From Macrobrachium rosenbergii (Eukaryota > Arthropoda > Malacostraca > Decapoda > Palaemonidae): a stretch of 64,000 nucleotides of DNA. This document shows, piece after piece, positions 1-13,506 of this stretch. Under the pieces are notes generated by a model, which saw only the letters and a program-made list of their open reading frames with translations, made no database searches and was not told where the DNA came from. How positions within the stretch are numbered: position 1 is the stretch's first letter; each line of letters opens with the position of its first letter. The stretch is from the NCBI RefSeq assembly GCF_040412425.1, contig NC_089792.1:22139861-22203860 (forward strand). The letters are read 5' to 3'. Position numbers and translations under genes: made by a program.

Positions 1-1389
1 TTTAGTAAATCATTGTTATCAACCTTTTCGGCTGTGAAGGACATACATAAGGTAACCTGTTTGTAAATGAGTACTAATCTAAAATGACTTCAGGATGTTT
101 TGGGATGATGGTTTGGGGTGTAATTTTTGTCTGAATTGATATTAAATTGTTTTAGTATGATAATTTAGGTGTATTTTGTTTGAACCACAAGTTTGGCAGT
201 GAACTTTTCCAATGTGTGCGTTATAAGCATTTTAGTTTAAAAACAAGAGTATTTGGGGGGAGTTAATGGCATTTTTGGAGAGAGGTTTTGTCCTTTACCA
301 AGTAGGTTCTGGAACTTCCTCCGACAGAGGAAGAGTGGGGAAAGGCACTATAATTAGGGGAAAGGAGACCCATCCCCTTCATCCTCCGCTCACATCTGGG
401 TGAGGCCCTAAGTGACTGCCAGCCTTGGACTACTAATTCCTCAAAAAAAAAAAACCTGAAAATTTACTAGTGTATAGGCCTTAGTTGTTCTTGTTGAAAC
501 AGGAACTTGTTCCTCTTTCCCATCAGAGATGAATTTGGGAATTGCTGTTGTGATCCACAGAGGAATAATTTACCCTCTGCTTACTGACAAGGGAGATCAA
601 CTAAATGGATAAAAACTCGAGAAACTCCCACCCACCTGGTAGTCTCCACAATGAGCCACAAAGACCAGCCAACCCACTAGTGCCACATGAGAGGGGTGTC
701 TGAGGTAGGCCATTTTCAGAGTGTAAAAGGAAAATACAAACCCTTAGTTTTAAAATTCTGAAAACAAGCTTTGTTCTAGAACAATCCCCTAAAAAAGAGT
801 TCTTTACCTGAGGATAGACTTGAACATTGGTGCATCCCTCTGAACCCTGAACTGGTAGAAGTGCCCCTCTGATGGAACTAGAGATGTCCCTTCCTGGTTC
901 ATCAAGAGACCAGTTCTGGTGAATGAACCGATTCAGTGAGAAGATTGTAGAAGACTCCCAGTTGCCTTTGCCTCCTCCCGATCAAGTAATGGGTTTGTGA
1001 CACAATTAACATTCAGAATCGGCTGTAAAACCAAGAAATGATCAAGACTCAACAAGAACCTATCTGAATAAAAACATTTGTTACCCATACTTGCTCCATG
1101 TCTCCCCAGTTGTCAGTGAACAGGGGAAAATACATTTTAAACAAACTGGGAAAGATTAATGCACCCCTGGTCCCTTATTCTACTGGGGTAGAATTACCTG
1201 CACAGATCATCAGCCAGCACTCTGACATCCACTGCCCTGAGCAAGACAAAGTAAGAGAAAGAGGGAGACCAGTCATTGCAGTTGTACACCTCTTGCTTTT
1301 TACTTGACAAGATTTGGATTTTCCCTTATTGGATACTGGCCTTGGCTCTACTAATTGTTGGATAGCCACCACAGAGCCAGTAGAAAAAT
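1..1389. other. Non-coding stretch, nothing recognised
   Basis: AT-rich sequence with short open frames only. No transposon protein motif, tRNA or splice-bounded exon was recognised on either strand. Confidence 0.5.
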
Positions 1390-1635
<246 letters not shown>

Positions 1636-1659
1636 TATATTAACATGAATGTCTTTTAC

Positions 1660-2015
1660 TGGAATAATTTTTCCTGAATATAGCAAACATACCTTTGACT
1701 TTGGGGTCTGGCCAGCGTCAACTCCTAATGTCATGGTCATTGTTGCAGAAATCTACTGAGTACCTGAAATAAAAGGATGGTTTCATTTTTTTTCTTACAA
1801 TAAACAAAAGCTGTTTTTCTTCTCTGATTTATAAATACTGTACACAATATTCTGAAATATTACATTCAATTTTTACTGTGCTCTTAATTCATGCTTAAAA
1901 ACAGGGCCTAAGAACATTGCTTATTTTAACAACCCTCTTCTTTCAATTTACAAACTTGTAGAAAATTCATGGACATTTGGAAATCTGAGGCCAAAACAAC
2001 TAGGCATCTTGTTAA
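1660..2015 (+). repeat. Direct duplication, copy 1
   Basis: Shares an ordered series of near-identical blocks with 3005-3365, including the segments at 1826-1870, 1890-1915 and the 'caactaggca' block at 1997. The offset drifts from about 1345 to 1354 bp through indels. The copies are diverged, so the event is old or this is a dispersed repeat present twice. Confidence 0.85.
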
Positions 2016-2019
2016 TTTC

Positions 2020-3000
2020 CCACCTTCTTATTTACAAAAGTGTCAACTGCATACCATCAGAGGCTTGACTGTTACACCTAATATGCTTTGAAAGAAAGTT
2101 TTTTAAAATCATCAGCACGCTTAGTTTTTAAGATTGAGTTAATTTTTGGCTCAAATTTTTGTCATTGCCTGAAGTTTTTAGTATCCAACCATCAGAAATT
2201 AAAAATGTATCATTATAATATATAAATATTGGAATATATGACAGCGTGAAAGAAAATTTCATATATAACTATATATAAATATATATATAAAACAGTTAAA
2301 GCTATATAGTTATATTTTTTTTTCGTTGTATTGTACACTAAATTGCAATGATTTTGTTATATAACAAATTGTAAAACGATCAAAGACAACACAGAGAAAA
2401 TATTATCACAAAATGATGCATGAATTAAACTTTCTTTCTTTCTTTTTTCTTAAAGTTTTTTCAAAAATTTGTATCAATCGAAATATTGTGCTAGAGACTT
2501 CCCGTTTTGGCAAAATGAAGGCAAATGATTGAATATTACTAGAATGTAAGAGTTTTTAGCTTACAACTGCATTTTTCGATGATTTTACCAACCTCAAAGT
2601 TGACCCCAGCAGTTGAAATTTTGGCACTTATCGTGAGTTATATGAAAGATGTTTGTTAACTTTTAAAAGGTGTTGTAGTGGCTTTGTTTTTGTGTATTTA
2701 AATGAAATCCATTTGCTTTTTATATAAAACTTTATCCGTAATGATTACATATAAATCCCAAAATGTCTACACTGATAAAGAATTTCTGAGATTTTCAGCC
2801 GAGCTTATGGATTGAACTCGCGCCACAGACCTGTTTTTCAAAAATTCACCATAAATCAAAATAGCCATCGAGAGACTTCCTGTTTGATATACATACATAT
2901 GCATATAAATATATTGAATATTATATAGAATGTATATATTTTATATAATTGCATTTTTATACCATTTCATATAAATTGACAGGTTAAATGTAACTATCAA
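2020..3000. other. AT-rich non-coding DNA with a second small duplication
   Basis: About 110 bp beginning 'agagacttcc' at 2492 is repeated in diverged form from about 2870 in the same orientation. No coding signal was seen. Confidence 0.6.
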
Positions 3001-3004
3001 ATTT

Positions 3005-3365
3005 ACTGAAAATATTTCCTGAATAAAGCAAACATACCATGACTTTATTTCTGGCCATTCTAACTCCTAATGTCATTTTCATATATAAAAATTTATGTAA
3101 TACCTAAATAAAAACAATGAAAAATTTTCTTACCATGACAAAAACCTGTTTTTTTCAGCTGATTTATAAATACTGTACACAATATTCTGAAATATTACAT
3201 TCAATTTACTGTAAATCTTAATTCATGCTTAAAAACAGGGCCTTGAAAATTACTTATTTTAACAACCCTAAATCTTGAATTTACAAACTTTAACCTCCTG
3301 TTTTGTAAATTCATTGCATTTTTCGAAATTTCTGTCATTACAACTAGGCACCTCTGTTAAAAGGG
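3005..3365 (+). repeat. Direct duplication, copy 2
   Basis: Partner of 1660-2015. The most conserved stretch runs from about 3160 to 3245. Small deletions relative to copy 1 explain the drifting offset. Confidence 0.85.
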
Positions 3366-5740
3366 TCAGCCTTAACAAAGCTGAGGCTGTGGAGTGGAAA
3401 GAGGTTTACATTTCTAGTATTCTTTGTCAAACTTTCATTAAGAAAATTTATCAGTCTTATTCTAAAAGAATAGATTAGTTAAAATCTTCAAACTCAGATA
3501 AATTTCTTACCTAAAATCAAATTTACAAAAAAAATCTTTTCCTGAGACAAGCACATCAGTTAACACCTGCCAATACTGTGGTCAGTGGCTCCTTTAAGAC
3601 AAACTCCAAAAGAAGATGATAAACTACCCAAGTGGCAAGGCATCCATTCTGGACCATCAATACCTCTGGTGGTAGTTTCAAGTAATTCCCCATGTTTTAA
3701 GGACTTACTACAAAAAATGAGGAGGCAGGAGTCATGCACTTTTTGTAAATTGACTGCTTATGCATAATGATTTTAGGTGAAAAACCAACGCACAAAGCAT
3801 TACAAAATCATGAAAAGAGGTTCTACTAGAATAACCATATTTCAACAAGGTAACATCTTAACCTAACTGGGAGGCCTTTGCCCCGGCCCCCAAAAAATCT
3901 ACCCTGATGTTGAGTGCCAGAAACCGTAGCTATGCACGACTAACCTACATCCCATGGTTGGTAAAACTGAAGACTACAAGCATGGCCTGGTTCCCGCCAG
4001 TCGCTGACTAGGATATTTACTGCCTTTTCTTTACGTTTCTGTTTATGTTTATGTCTCTTTTTATGTTTATGATATATGTATAGGGTACTGGGGTAGTTTA
4101 CAGTTTAGTTGGACAGGCCACGCAACACCTTCTGCAGGGACTACAATCACTCCGCCTAGGTACCGCGACCCGACCCTGCTTGCGACCTAGCAACCCCACG
4201 CTTTCTGGGCCCCCTGGCCAGGTTAGGGCATGCCACCCTATGTTAGGTTAGGTTGGTTACATCTGGTTAAGTCAGGACCTGGCACTATAGGAAACGTTTG
4301 TCTTGTTTGTATTCGTCCGCCAGTTTCCTAGTCGGAACCTACACGACAGCCTTGGCCAACTAAACTCCAGGTACTGTCTTTTGTTTATGTTCATAGCCTA
4401 CAATCATCCCCCAGGGGCCAGTACTAAACACAGCGCTTACATTACACATAAATTGGTAATTACCAAACCAGAGGGGCTCGGCAGTACTCTTCAGTTTTAC
4501 CCCTACGTTTTTTATGTTGGAATTTACGTATATCTTGTTTAGCTTAATAATAATTACTGCTGATTAAGGCTGAAGAAACCTTGACTAAGATGGCCTGGTG
4601 CAAACCCATAGTTTTGCATTTCCCACGTTTATACAAGCTGTGGAGGGATGCCAGGAGGTAACAGTGCATTTTGAGTGTCTCAGGTCCTGATGTCAATACC
4701 GTAGATTATTTCCCCGTCAGGTTAAGTTGAATTCTACTTGGCGAGAGTGTACCCAGAATCTGAAGCAGTGTTCAAGAACAAGGCCTGTCACTCGCCTGCG
4801 CTAAGTTACCTCGCTGAGCTGAGCTATTTAGATAGGAAATTAAGCTGCTACAATTAATCTAAAGTTCACACATTGCGGAAGTTATGCCGAACTGCTCACG
4901 AAACTTCTACACTTCAAACTTTCAGCGTTTAATTCTCGATAATTGACGACCATTACCTGTTCTCCGGTCGGGACTCGGGAGGAAGTTCTGCGATGTCAAC
5001 TCAGTATAACATGTTTGTTTACTTCCTATACAACAGCCCCCACCCCCAACACACCACCACCCCTTGACAGCACGATTCCCATACCGATTTCATAAGAAGA
5101 AGAAAATTACAGTATATACTGTATATTTGTTCTTGATTTACATTTTAGCTTCTGCATGTATTGCCTGTTGTCTGGCCTTCATCATTATTAATGCCTCTCT
5201 TGTACCTAATTCATCTGCATATTTCTGTCCACCCCTCCCTTTCTATATCCTTTTTCGTTTCTTTGACAAGCATAACTTTTATTTCCATTTCGGCTTTTGT
5301 TTTGTGTACTGTTTTTTCATATATTAATTCCACACCTTCAACATACTGTATATTCATCTTTATAAGATTGCCGTATTTGGTCTTCTACTACTTCCTTTCA
5401 AGACCTTGCTTCCTTCTAGCCTTTCTCTATATGCTGTTATGATGTGAACACCATTATTATTGTTTTTTTATTATTTTTTTTTTTTACATTCTCTTCCATT
5501 CTGAACAGCCATATACCTGCTTCAGCTATTAGCTCCAACTTGCATAATTCTGTGCTGTATCCCCTCTAGTTTCTTCATTTCAAATAACTTTATTTACCCC
5601 AAGATTCCACATTGGCTAAGGTATTACGGATTACCACCACGGTGGAGCTATTCTTATGTTTTAATCGTCACGACCCTCTCAGTGACGAGTTCTTTAATTG
5701 AGAAAACCAATGGAATCCTACTTTTAACAAATTAGTAATT
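3366..5740. other. Non-coding stretch, nothing recognised
   Basis: Short open frames only. A small TTAGG-like run lies near 4240. The T-rich block at 5460-5490 is simple sequence. No motif or RNA gene was recognised. Confidence 0.5.
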
Positions 5741-5768
5741 TTATATATATGTATATATATATGTACAT

Positions 5769-5834
<66 letters not shown>

Positions 5835-5850
5835 TATATTTATATATATT
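5741..5850. repeat. (AT)n/(CA)n microsatellite
   Basis: Interrupted (AT)n, then (CA)n at about 5768-5789, then (AT)n to about 5832 with an AT-rich tail. Confidence 0.95.
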
Positions 5851-7180
5851 GTTTATTCTGAAGCCGGCTGGAAGAATGAAATTGGAATTTTACTGTCATT
5901 TGCCTTAGAGGCCAACACACTAGCGCTCAGAATATAAGCAATAAATGTAATGACTAAGATGACTTACCTTGATATCACACCTAATTAAACAGGGAAATGG
6001 AGGTCGCCTTTCAAACCGGTAGAATAACTTTAAATTGAATCTACAAAACTGAGCAATCAGCAAATCAATATGAAATGGCTGACTGAGCAGCAAGCAAGGT
6101 ACATACAATGCGCAATAAAAGCAAGACAATGCGTAACAAATAAATGAATCTGAAAGGGCTACAGCCCTGAAAGAGTTTGACACACAAATGAAAACCGCTG
6201 CTGTTGAGACGGGTTGACAATTCTAGTTTAGCGCAACGTGAACACAGAGGTGGGACTGTGCCAAGTGACCATGGACCGTTGACAGTTAGAAGACCCTTGC
6301 ACATAGCAAGATGGCAGTTAAACGCCTAAGGCTATTTGGTTCACAAGGGCAAGGGCAGACCACTCGAAGAGCCAGATAACTGGATTCTTATTGCATCCGT
6401 GCATGTAGCTCGCTTGCAAAGGACGAATTTCAGCCGCAGAAGTTCCGACACTTGGCCAGTATAAGAGGAAGAGAGACTTCGCCAACTGCGTGCGTTCGTG
6501 GTCTCCAACGGAGTGTCGAGTCAGGTCGCGAATCGCGATGCATCTCCCATTCGATTTCTAGGGCTGGGCACAATGGCATTGGTCGATCTGGGAGAGCAAT
6601 GACAGACAGTAAAACGATCGAAGGGAAATAGGTCTTATAGCTAAGGCTTCTAGGGTCAGCATAGCAGCCCAATTACGGTCCTGACTGGTCCCTCTGTCCC
6701 TAACGACCTTCTATCCCCCAAAATCATACGATGCTGGGCTAAGACGTCGGCATTCCCCGCCGAAACCCCCCCTCCCAAATCCAGACGATATGGAGCAGGA
6801 CGTCTACATAGGTCCACCTCCTAGCTAGTGGAGTCTCCTCCAGCTTCCATTAAATTTGATTTCCTAGCTGACGGGCTGAAGGGACAAATTTTCTAAATAT
6901 GTGAACGCTCCCCACTTTAGGAAGGCGTTCACTCCCTTTCGGGCACGAAGGCCTTGGCTAAGTAAGTTATTCGTCTTGACTAGTCAGTTAGCTTCCCTAA
7001 ATGAGTTGTACTTTCGCAATGCAGCTAGCTAAAAGGACTTACCTAACTGCTAGGAGGGGATACTAGTTTTGGTAACTTACTACAGCAGAACCTAGAACCT
7101 AACGCCTGTGCAAAGGTATCTACAGACTTCTACTGGCTGCCTCTGACGACAGGGGAACTCTGCTCCTAGGCAACAGGTGC
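5851..7180. other. Somewhat GC-richer stretch, no gene recognised
   Basis: Composition is visibly less AT-rich than the flanks from about 6200. No reading frame could be tied to a known family. It could be decayed transposon sequence. Confidence 0.35.
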
Positions 7181-7496
7181 ATGGGAAATGCAATTAATAA
7201 CGGATTACGCAATTCTTTACGGGATAACACACTCAATAATTTTGGACATGAGCAACCTGAAGGTTTGATTATGTTAACCGGTCAGGTTTTTACTAGCTTG
7301 AGCGTTGGACAGTTTTATCACGAGGTTATTATCAGGGTTAATAATAAAAGATTGCCTAGGGTGTTAGATGTCAGTCTACTTGGGCAGAGGTCACACAGGC
7401 TACCTCCTCTGGGTAGGTGCCAGGATCGCTCTGAGATGGAAATGGAACTGTGCCAATGGGACACGAGTGCCAAGGAGAGCTTGTGGCTCTTATGGG

Positions 7497-7874
7497 TTAA
7501 TTGGATCTCTTCCACCCCTTCTTCTTCTTCGGGTTCCTCCAAGGTCTGGCTACGCCATTCCTAGACGGTGACGAAGGCAGCGGCTCTGGGGAAAGGCCAG
7601 AAGTGCCATCATCAGGAGCAGAATCAGAGGTAGCACTGGAAGCTACCGGGAGGCCCCCTACTTCGGCTGCTGCGACAACCGTCGTAAGGGTAGAGCCAGC
7701 ATCTGCAATATCTCTGCATCCCGGCCGGACTTCCTGGTCGACCAAAGAAGGTGTAGAGTTAAGGTCTGCCAGAGGTTCATCCTCGGCAGATGAAGGTGAT
7801 TGAGAAGAAACGTCGGGGGTCGGAGGTTGACGGTTCAACGACTCACGGGAGTCGCGGTAAGCCGAGGGATTCAT
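7497..7874 (-). CDS. Unassigned Ser/Pro-rich open frame (125 codons)
   Basis: I do not recognise this as a known protein. It starts MNPSAYRDS and is rich in Ser, Pro, Ala and acidic residues, so it is predicted to be disordered. It ends in a basic segment (ARPWRNPKKKK). The local DNA is GC-richer than its surroundings, which is mildly in favour of a once-coding sequence. Disordered Ser/Pro-rich stretches are also found downstream of the protease in the 15-16 kb retroelement of this window, so a spacer of a decayed retrotransposon polyprotein is one reading. A chance frame is the other. The opposite strand is also open over 7501-7803, which weakens any coding claim. Confidence 0.22.
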   Translation of the reverse strand: MNPSAYRDSRESLNRQPPTPDVSSQSPSSAEDEPLADLNSTPSLVDQEVRPGCRDIADAGSTLTTVVAAAEVGGLPVASSATSDSAPDDGTSGLSPEPLPSSPSRNGVARPWRNPKKKKGWKRSN

Positions 7875-9017
7875 GCTACAGTAACATATTTAGTTTTCGT
7901 TCTGAAATATTATTGTAGCATGAAATATTTTTGTTTTTCACGATCCAGTGTATTTCAATGATGAGATTCTGCATAACAAGTGACCAACTTTTCCTCATAC
8001 ATACACTTGTTTCCAGTCAAATATAAGATTTAACACCAAGTATGGCAACTTGAGAACAACGCTTGTCCAGTACAAAAATAAAAAAAAGTCTACGAGTTTT
8101 GCTGCATACTGTACAGGGCGAGGGGTGAGTCCAAAGTTCCTGCCCTACTGTATACATTGAGAATCCAGCATCAAAAACGATTCCAACAATTTCCAAGTCT
8201 GGTGTCAAAGAAAAAAAAAAAAGGCAGCATGTTTGCTGCACCGCTGGCCTTCTGACCGGTTAAGCTTAGATAAGTTTGATTTGGTCAGTGCATGGATCGG
8301 TGACTCCAAGGCTGTGATGTGAGAAGCCCGAGAACTTCGGACGGGAAAGCACAAGTCACTGGATATTGGTGAAATCAAGATCTAAAGACTACCGAAACGG
8401 CTTTCACACTTCGATGACTTGACGTTGACACGGATCGAATGTTAGCTGTTTACAAAGCTACTGTCATAAAAAGGAAATCTTTATCAGGGTTAACGTAACC
8501 TGTCAAGTCGAAGATTTTCTAGCTATGCTCCCATTACAAGCAGTTCGGAGTTAGCCTACACAGCTAACACGACTGCATTACTTGCCGAAAGACAGATCTC
8601 CCAATACTTCAGCATATTTTGCACGTAAAACTTTCATTGCTGTGCAGTAGATATCGAGTTATTTGTGGCAATAAATATTTTTACTTTACACAGCTTTTAT
8701 CGTGAATGATTTTTCGATGAAAATAGATTTTCCAAAGTTGAGACTACCAAAAAAAGTAGGTGACCAGAGCCTATGGTTGAATTTTTTCCCATCTTTTTGC
8801 AATCTTTGAATGTTACAGCAACTCGAATCAAATCAAGACTAGGGTATGGATTTCTTAGAGAATTAATGTGAATACTATGGTCACTTCAAATTCTGTCTAG
8901 TATAGGAAAGCAGGATTTTGGCAGCCATTCCAGCCGGTATCCCAGGTATCTGTACACCAACTCATCACTCTCCCGCCCCCCCACCTTTTCCATCACATCA
9001 CAAGTCTACCACCAGTA

Positions 9018-9018
<1 letters not shown>
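7875..9018. other. Non-coding stretch, nothing recognised
   Basis: No motif, RNA gene or repeat family was recognised. Confidence 0.5.
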
Positions 9019-9070
<52 letters not shown>

Positions 9071-9082
9071 TCTTCTTCTTCT
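9019..9082. repeat. (CT)n-(CTT)n microsatellite
   Basis: (CT)n of about 48 bp followed by about five CTT units. Confidence 0.97.
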
Positions 9083-10460
9083 AAAACACACTTTACAAAT
9101 ATATTACTACTGAATCTCGAAGAAAATATAATGAATTAAGTATTTATAGATAGGCCCGTGCTTAACAAAAACTGACTCTCATCATAATATTGCAATCATC
9201 CCTGTATTGTTCCTCACGATTTCCCTTGGATATCGCCCAAATTTGAAACACATTCTCTTATTAATTAAGACTGTATTTCCAATTAAGCATGAATTTTATT
9301 TCATTTTAGTGTAACAACATCAGTTATGGTATCACGGCAGGTTTTAAAGAAGGATGATCGATATTCTACTCTAAGCTGATGCTAGCAAAACTTCAATGAA
9401 TAATGTGGAGGTTGTTATTGCATTCTAGTATCAATGATTATAGGACTTCTACAGAATCTTTATGTTTTAATATTGTTGGAAATCTAGCAAGCAACACACG
9501 CGATGGCTTTAAAGTTCCACCCCCTTTCGTGAGTTGCCAGGTGTGGCATTTGAGTAATATGTGACCGTAGATTTAAGAAAACTGCATCTTCAGTTTTTTT
9601 TGCCGAGTATACTCGGTAGCTTTCTACGTCAGTTTATTTTCCTCATCACCTTCTCTGTTGTAGTATAATACATTGGAAACGCGTTTTGAATCTCGCGCAA
9701 GTTACCACTGTTGTTTAAATTCCCTTTGCCGCAAAACCTTAACATACAACCGGAGCCACAAGGAAATCGGGTTTTTAGTTAACGTCTCTATTTGAATTCA
9801 CATGTCCTGTTAAGCCCATTAAATAGAAATGACAACAGATACCATCAATAGTATCTGAAAAATGTCTATGCCTTCAGATATTGCAATACGATCCGAGAAT
9901 AGTACTAGAATTGAGGTAAAATGGATTGAAATAATGTCAAAATGTGGCAGGACATTATTGGAACCCGAGTCACATGAAGATGATGAAGTGACTCTGCAGT
10001 GCCTTCGCCGACATTCGCCAGTTACATCCTTGTTTAGTTAATCAGTTTACTCTGCCGTAGTGTTAACTAATATTTTCTTATTGACTGACAATGTACGTTC
10101 TTAGTTTTGAACAAACACATAAATAGCCCTTTTATTGGGAGATTGGTTAGTTTAAGACTGTATGTAAACACAACCAGCAAAATAGTGTTGTTATAGACAT
10201 TATTAGACACCAAGTTTAACCCATGAGGTGCAGCGAGATACCCTTAAACTAGACATTGCAGTCACTGCACTGCTAAATTTTACCGCAAAGTGAAAGGTTG
10301 TCCGAATTTTGAAGCTTCATTCAGGCGGTGTTGCTGAGATTAGACATGTTATAGAAAATCAGCCGTGACAAGTAAGAAATCTGAAGGATGTATAGAAATT
10401 GCCGCAAAAGATAACGTGAGTCACCCAGCAGTTTGTTGATACCCGCTATCGGGGCAGACG
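9083..10460. other. Non-coding stretch, nothing recognised
   Basis: AT-rich with no supportable gene or repeat. Confidence 0.5.
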
Positions 10461-10461
10461 A

Positions 10462-10510
10462 CCGTCAGTGCACCTCATGTTGTGCACTGTAGGCATTACA
10501 CCTTTTCTAA
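10462..10510 (+). repeat. Fragment of a dispersed repeat (left part)
   Basis: The motif 'cgtcagtgcacctcat' followed by 'gcattaca' is shared in diverged form with 59,760-59,792 in the same orientation. From memory it opens a repeat abundant in decapod genomes; that recall is unverified. Confidence 0.55.
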
Positions 10511-10710
10511 TAGTATTTCGATGGCTTATCAAGAAATTACCATTACATGTTGTCGGGCAAGTGTATTTAACTCAGCAGTTGAATACTGGCTATCCTGGAA
10601 TGGCATCGCGCATCCGCGGTGTCATAGGGGAGCTTGTAAAAATTGGAGTTTCCTTCACTTGGGGGTTTCCAGGTTGCTGCCCCCCCCCCCCCAGCTAAAT
10701 AACACAGCAT

Positions 10711-10731
10711 GCTAGGTTAGGTTAGGTTAGG
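10711..10731 (+). repeat. Short interstitial TTAGG tract
   Basis: About four TTAGG/TTAGGG-like units directly after a C-rich run (10,681-10,692). TTAGG is the ancestral arthropod telomere repeat. A tract this short can be chance or a repair scar. Confidence 0.6.
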
Positions 10732-10984
10732 GTATGATAGGTTAGTATGGTTCCTTTTATAATAGTTTCCTTAGCCAATCCCTTCTTAAACATATGGCTT
10801 CCTGATGACTTGAGAATGTGCTGAACCATTCCATAATAAAAACATCGCGGTCCGGTCTTTCTAACTATCATTTACAAAACCCCACATTCCGTAAGGGTTC
10901 CCAACCACGTTGGGTAGATATGAGGTTAATATTAATTTACCGACAATAAACACACCACCTCCTTCATCAGCAGAACTAAAAGTA

Positions 10985-11075
10985 TAGGAAAAATGAGTTT
11001 GCTTAGGTTTTCCTCAATTTCTGTTTAAGCGCTCAGTGACCTCATAGGTCCAGTGCTTTGGTCTAAATTCATATT
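10985..11075 (+). repeat. Fragment of a dispersed repeat (right part)
   Basis: The stretch with 'tgacctcataggtc' followed by 'cagtgctttgg' resembles, from memory, the 3' portion of the repeat whose left part is at 10,462. About 480 bp lies between them. Confidence 0.4.
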
Positions 11076-12358
11076 CAATCAATCAGTCGGTCAATTTGTT
11101 GATAGAAATAATGGGGCCAGGACAGATTCATAGCCAAAATTGTATTCCATACTCATTTTAAAATTTTTGATTATGATGACTGAACTTGACATAGGATAGC
11201 CTAAGACTAGAGTGCAACTCAATGACAATCTCCCTAGGCCAGTGGCTTTGAGTTGAAGTTCAGTGGCTTAGGCAAGCCTATGCCTAACCAGAAGGGAGGC
11301 CATTCATTCACTTCTTTGTAAATGAGTTTAGTTTAATACATCAGTCTGTCTCGGTTAGGTTTTTAAGATACAAAATTTGAAAAGGAAACGTCCTAAATAG
11401 GCTAACTAATATGCTAACTTTTTCATAGGCCAAGGCTAGTGTAATTAAAACCAAGACTAAGAGTATCCCTGTACCTAGGGAAAATGTGACTGGTAATTCA
11501 ACATAAGCAGTATTGAATTAAGTGTTGCTATTAAAGCTAGTAAATTTTGCTTTAATACCACAGCCATGCTCATGAGTACATTTTTTAGCACTAGCTCTTT
11601 GGGAATGAAAGCTAAAACATCAAAAAGACTGGAAGTATCTCTGTAACAGTGAATTTGAGATAGATTTTAGTATGAATTTCATATTAGGGAGATTTAAAGA
11701 TCACAGAATTTAAAATCCAGTATCAGGTTACGATATTAAGTAAAATACCGTAATGCTAGACTAACTTAGTGAAGTATTGTCATAATTAGTTTGTCTAGCA
11801 ATTCTAAGAAAGCTCTGTACCTTATTTTGTGGTTTTTGTTTTGAAAATCACTAGAGCACTTATTAATTGATTGACAGAAATGTGAGGAACTTATATATAA
11901 AACTAATAAAGAGAAATAATGATCATTGAAGCAACCCCCTTTTATTAAATGATTATGGGGGACCGCAGCGGGAAAGCAGGGGATTTTGGTGGGGGGAACA
12001 CCAAACGAGTGAATTTCAAAATACAATAAATAATCTAACCTAACCAAGGTTGCCACAACCTTACCTAGTTAGGGAGGTGTGCCCCCCCCCTGGAATGGAA
12101 CCAGGTAAAATTTTATAAGTTGCCAATATAAAATAATACCATGTAACCTTGGGGTGTTTACTGTGGTTATAATTTTACCATATTAGTTATGGAGGGGGAA
12201 GGTGGTCGGTATTGTCTTACCTTATAAGTTGTAATTTGATGAAGAGCTCTTTTCAAAAATGTAGGTTACAATTTCATATTGTGTATTGGCAACTTATAAA
12301 ATAATACCTGGAACCATACCAAATGTAGCCTGGTGTACAATAAATTAAAATAATGTAC
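11076..12358. other. Non-coding stretch, nothing recognised
   Basis: No motif was recognised; there are short open frames only. Confidence 0.5.
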
Positions 12359-12366
12359 AGTATATA

Positions 12367-12406
<40 letters not shown>

Positions 12407-12414
12407 TGTATATA
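12359..12414. repeat. (AT)n microsatellite
   Basis: Interrupted (AT)n flanked on both sides by 'acagtatat/atatactgt', giving it a palindromic outline. Confidence 0.95.
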
Positions 12415-13417
12415 AAAAGTCTTGGACAACTGTGAAGAACTAGGCTATATGCCGGCCTGTCAGTGGCACTTCCGCTGTAGGTGCATTTGTGTCGACATTG
12501 GACAGTGTAGTTGTCTGATACATGCATGTGTGTTTTCCTAACCATGATCAGGATTTAAGTGCATGGAGACAGTGTGATTGCATATGTTTGTGGCACTCCC
12601 TAATGGTATATTATCAGGGGATAGACTCTTGCAGGGGGACTTCATTTTGAGACTGGGTCTGATTTGGTTAGTGGTGCAGTGTTGAAGAACTGCCACTGGA
12701 AAATCTGTTATTTGTCGCCATAGAAAGTGAGTACCATAACTCATTAACACATATCTTTTCCAGACATTTTGTGGAAAGACTCAGTTGTGCTGCAGTGAAA
12801 TTCCTCTGTTTCCATTATGGATTTTCCTGTTCAGTTTTCCATTGTACATTTTTCTGTTTTGAATAGGAATGTCATGTAACACCATTTCAGGTTTTAATAT
12901 GTGATATGCTTCTTTCAACAGGAATTCTGGTTTTGTCCTCTGAGGACGAATATTTTGGAAGTGGTGTTTATTCTTTTACATACTATATGTCATTTATTGT
13001 GTTCTAGAATAATTATGACCTTATTACTTTGTTTGGTGACCAGGGTGTTAGTCACTAGTATTAGTTGGTCTCGAATCATTAATCTGAATGTTTGTGAATC
13101 AGAATTTCCTCTAGTGATGATTTCCATTTGTAGGGGGTGGAACTCACTCCATTTCATGATCGTAGCTTTTGCTGAATCACTTTTGATTAAATTTGCAAAT
13201 GAAGTCTAGTTTTGTATACCAGGGTTTAATTCCTGTAGGCCTTCGTTTAAGAATAGATTCAGTGAGAGAAGTCGTTGAGGGAGAAGGAATCTGCTGACCC
13301 AGGATGAGCCACAGCTACCAGAGACATCTTAGGAAAGTAAGATGTTTGATCCTGTTCTTAAAAGAGGTATAGCAATAAAAGATAGCCCTATTTGACCTAG
13401 GAATAGGGTCATTTAAC

Positions 13418-13418
<1 letters not shown>
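12415..13418. other. Non-coding stretch, nothing recognised
   Basis: A 102-codon open frame at 12,901-13,209 on the plus strand has no recognisable motif and an AT-driven composition. I do not call it a gene. Confidence 0.45.

Positions 13419-13503
<85 letters not shown>
13419..13503. repeat. (AT)n microsatellite
   Basis: Uninterrupted (AT)n of about 85 bp. Confidence 0.97.

Positions 13504-13506
<3 letters not shown>

Noticed and set aside
5064..5442. Overlapping plus-strand frames rich in Phe, Tyr, Leu and Ile resembling a membrane protein
   Set aside because: Two frames of the same pyrimidine-rich DNA give similar compositions, which indicates base bias and not selection on protein.
7181..7564. 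127-codon plus-strand frame (starts MGNAINNGLRNS)
   Set aside because: No known motif, no splice-site support, and overlapping open frames on both strands. Not called as a gene.
12901..13209. 102-codon hydrophobic plus-strand frame
   Set aside because: The composition follows T-rich DNA; no signal peptide pattern or homologous motif was seen.
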